A stretch of 33,584 bases of DNA, from contig SXMN01000141.1 in NCBI GenBank assembly GCA_005777315.1, forward strand, positions 1 to 33,584. The letters run 5' to 3'. The notes beneath the pieces are model-generated. The model was given only the letters and a program-made list of their open reading frames with translations. It was not told the DNA's origin and did not search any database. The translations under genes and the position numbers were made by a program. Positions 32,445 to 33,584 of this stretch are shown piece after piece. Positions within the stretch are counted from its first letter, which is position 1, and each line of letters opens with the position of its first letter. The stretch is from Verrucomicrobiales bacterium. Lineage in GTDB: Bacteria > Verrucomicrobiota > Verrucomicrobiia > Limisphaerales > F1-12-MAGs170.

Positions 32445-33368
32445 TCACACGATCTTCAATCCCAGCGCCCTCGCGACCACGGTGTCCACCACAGGTTTGC
32501 CGTCCACCTGCCGACGGTCGAGGCCGAAACTCTCGTCCCATCCCCAGACTCCCCAACCGATTTTATTCGCGGCCAGCACTTCGCCAAAGTCACGGAACCA
32601 GTCGGCGCGATGCTCCGGCTTCACATGCGGCGGAAACACCCCGAACTCACCGCAATAGAGCGGCACTTGATTCTTCATGCCCCACTCGATGCCCTGGCGA
32701 AAACGCGTGGCCAGCTTCTCCTTGTTCCATTGCTCGCGACCGTATTTCTCCACGAGTGATTTTGAGCCAGGATGAGCCTCGAGCGCCGGCAATAGCGATG
32801 CCACTGCTTCAGGCGTGGATGGATACGGCACGCTGCGCAAAGGCTTCAAATCATCGCCTGCCCAGGTCGCACCCTGATGCGTGAATGGGAACGGGTCGTA
32901 GCAATGAAATGAATACACGACGTTGCGATCGGGCAGCAGCTTAAGTTTGCGCAAGCCGTCAATGCCACCCCAGTTCGGCCCGGACGTGACGAGGGTGTGT
33001 TGCGGCGCGTTCCTGCGGATGGCTGCGGCCACGCGAACATTGAGCGCATTCCACTCCTCCTCGCGCTTGTCGAACACCGGCTCGTTGATGATTTCAAGCA
33101 TCGTCAGCTCCGGATCGAAATTTGCGAGCCGCACGGCCAGCGCGGACCAGAACTTCACAAACAAGTTCTGCCACTCCGGGCTCAACTCCGCCGCTCGATC
33201 CTCGTTGTGAATGTCCACCATGACCAGCAGCCCGGCGCGGTGAAATCGACGCAATGCTGCTTCGAGATGTTCCGCCCGATCCTCAAGGACGCTGCCGGTA
33301 GCGGCGTTCATGATGATTTTGGGCGCGACGCAGAGGCGGACATGCTTGAGGCCGAGGAGGGACATCAT
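32445..33368 (-). CDS. GH5-family (cellulase-like) glycoside hydrolase, 5'-truncated, probable pseudogene
   Basis: A (beta/alpha)8 hydrolase of 307 residues from the first ATG. Seen are LLVMVDIHNE (strand with the usual H), LEIINEPVF with the acid/base Glu in NEP, YSFHCYDPFPFTHQG (H/Y of the substrate site), PLYCGEFGVF with the nucleophile Glu, and GWGVWGWDESFGL at the end. The homology continues upstream of the ATG through about 26 more codons (HLRGYIGDAEAE) to about 33446 with no start codon. An in-frame TAA follows at 33462-33464. The signal peptide and first strand are therefore missing. Substrate would be a beta-glucan or mannan type, unresolved. It precedes the DUF4832 gene. Confidence 0.8.
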   Translation of the reverse strand: MMSLLGLKHVRLCVAPKIIMNAATGSVLEDRAEHLEAALRRFHRAGLLVMVDIHNEDRAAELSPEWQNLFVKFWSALAVRLANFDPELTMLEIINEPVFDKREEEWNALNVRVAAAIRRNAPQHTLVTSGPNWGGIDGLRKLKLLPDRNVVYSFHCYDPFPFTHQGATWAGDDLKPLRSVPYPSTPEAVASLLPALEAHPGSKSLVEKYGREQWNKEKLATRFRQGIEWGMKNQVPLYCGEFGVFPPHVKPEHRADWFRDFGEVLAANKIGWGVWGWDESFGLDRRQVDGKPVVDTVVARALGLKIV

Positions 33369-33453
33369 CTCCGCTTCGGCGTCGCCGATGTAACCGCGGA
33401 GATGTTCCGCCGACTCGTTTCGCGGAAATCGGAACCATCGACAGACCTTAGTT

Positions 33454-33584
33454 CTACTTTGTTACTTGAGCGAGGCGTTTTTCTCGCTGTCGCTTAGCGT
33501 GTGACTTCGATGCTTTGAGGCGTTGCTGGTGTCGCTGAACCAAATCGGACATCACCTCCGCATGCGTGTGCCCGCGTCTTGGTA
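33454..33584 (-). CDS. 3' end of an unidentified protein, cut by the window edge
   Basis: About 43 codons of open frame run from the right edge to a TAG at 33454-33456. The tail is strongly basic (RLKASKSHAKRQREKRLAQ). I do not recognise the family. It ends only about 8 bases before the point where recognisable GH5 sequence begins, so it may be the tail of a mobile element or another gene joined to the truncated hydrolase. Confidence is low because only the end is visible. Confidence 0.35.
   Translation of the reverse strand, partial: PRRGHTHAEVMSDLVQRHQQRLKASKSHAKRQREKRLAQVTK

Noticed and set aside
1..33584. CRISPR arrays, tRNA or rRNA genes, complete insertion sequences
   Set aside because: No direct-repeat arrays, no cloverleaf-like GTTC-arm sequences and no transposase with flanking inverted repeats were seen by eye.

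Overview
The window looks like chromosomal DNA from a Verrucomicrobia-type bacterium (PVC superphylum), most likely the subdivision 3 / Pedosphaera-like part of the phylum. The evidence is the gene repertoire: a DUF1501 protein next to a PSD1 (DUF1549/DUF1553) cytochrome protein, a PVC-type dehydrogenase with a C-terminal CxxCH domain, a pseudopilin with a DGH motif, an ECF-like sigma domain with a membrane-anchored C-terminal extension, a DUF4832 protein and a GH5-like enzyme. I saw no tRNA, rRNA, CRISPR array or complete insertion sequence.

Layout. (1) 29-5739 (+): a tight cbb3 cytochrome oxidase cluster, ccoNO fusion - ccoQ - ccoP (one haem) - ccoG - ccoH/fixH - SafE-like membrane protein ending in a haem-type CxxCH. 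(2) 5740-9766 (+): regulation, with a PocR-AraC regulator, an Rcp1-like receiver, a soluble REC-PAS-histidine kinase and a NarL-type regulator translationally coupled to the kinase. (3) 17686-9934 (-): a co-directional block of six genes ending at a clear intrinsic terminator: small unknown protein, GT9 transferase with a cysteine cluster, second small unknown protein, GT2 transferase, a single protein joining a sigma-70 region 2/4 unit to a transmembrane helix and a CotH kinase domain, and a secreted protein with FN3, degenerate C25-like and Calx-beta domains. The first three reading frames overlap. (4) 17687-18460: a gene-poor stretch with an 11-bp inverted repeat and an orphan + strand terminator. 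(5) 18461-20502 (+): creatininase-family amidohydrolase and MFS transporter. (6) 20720-21582: divergent cupin and cyclic-nucleotide-binding proteins. (7) 21708-26365 (+): DUF1501 and PSD1 pair. (8) 26576-27442 (-): pseudopilin. (9) 27873-30857 (+): PVC dehydrogenase/cytochrome. (10) 33446-30891 (-): 5'-truncated GH5 gene and a DUF4832 protein. The 3' end of another reading frame reaches the right edge.

The most unusual item is block 3. The sigma/CotH fusion sits with two glycosyltransferases and a secreted multi-domain protein, which suggests a surface-protein modification locus. Two near-identical 21-base semi-palindromic sites, about 15.5 kb apart, lie upstream of two unrelated genes for secreted proteins and may be operators of one regulon. 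Region 9-10 is visibly richer in GC than the rest.
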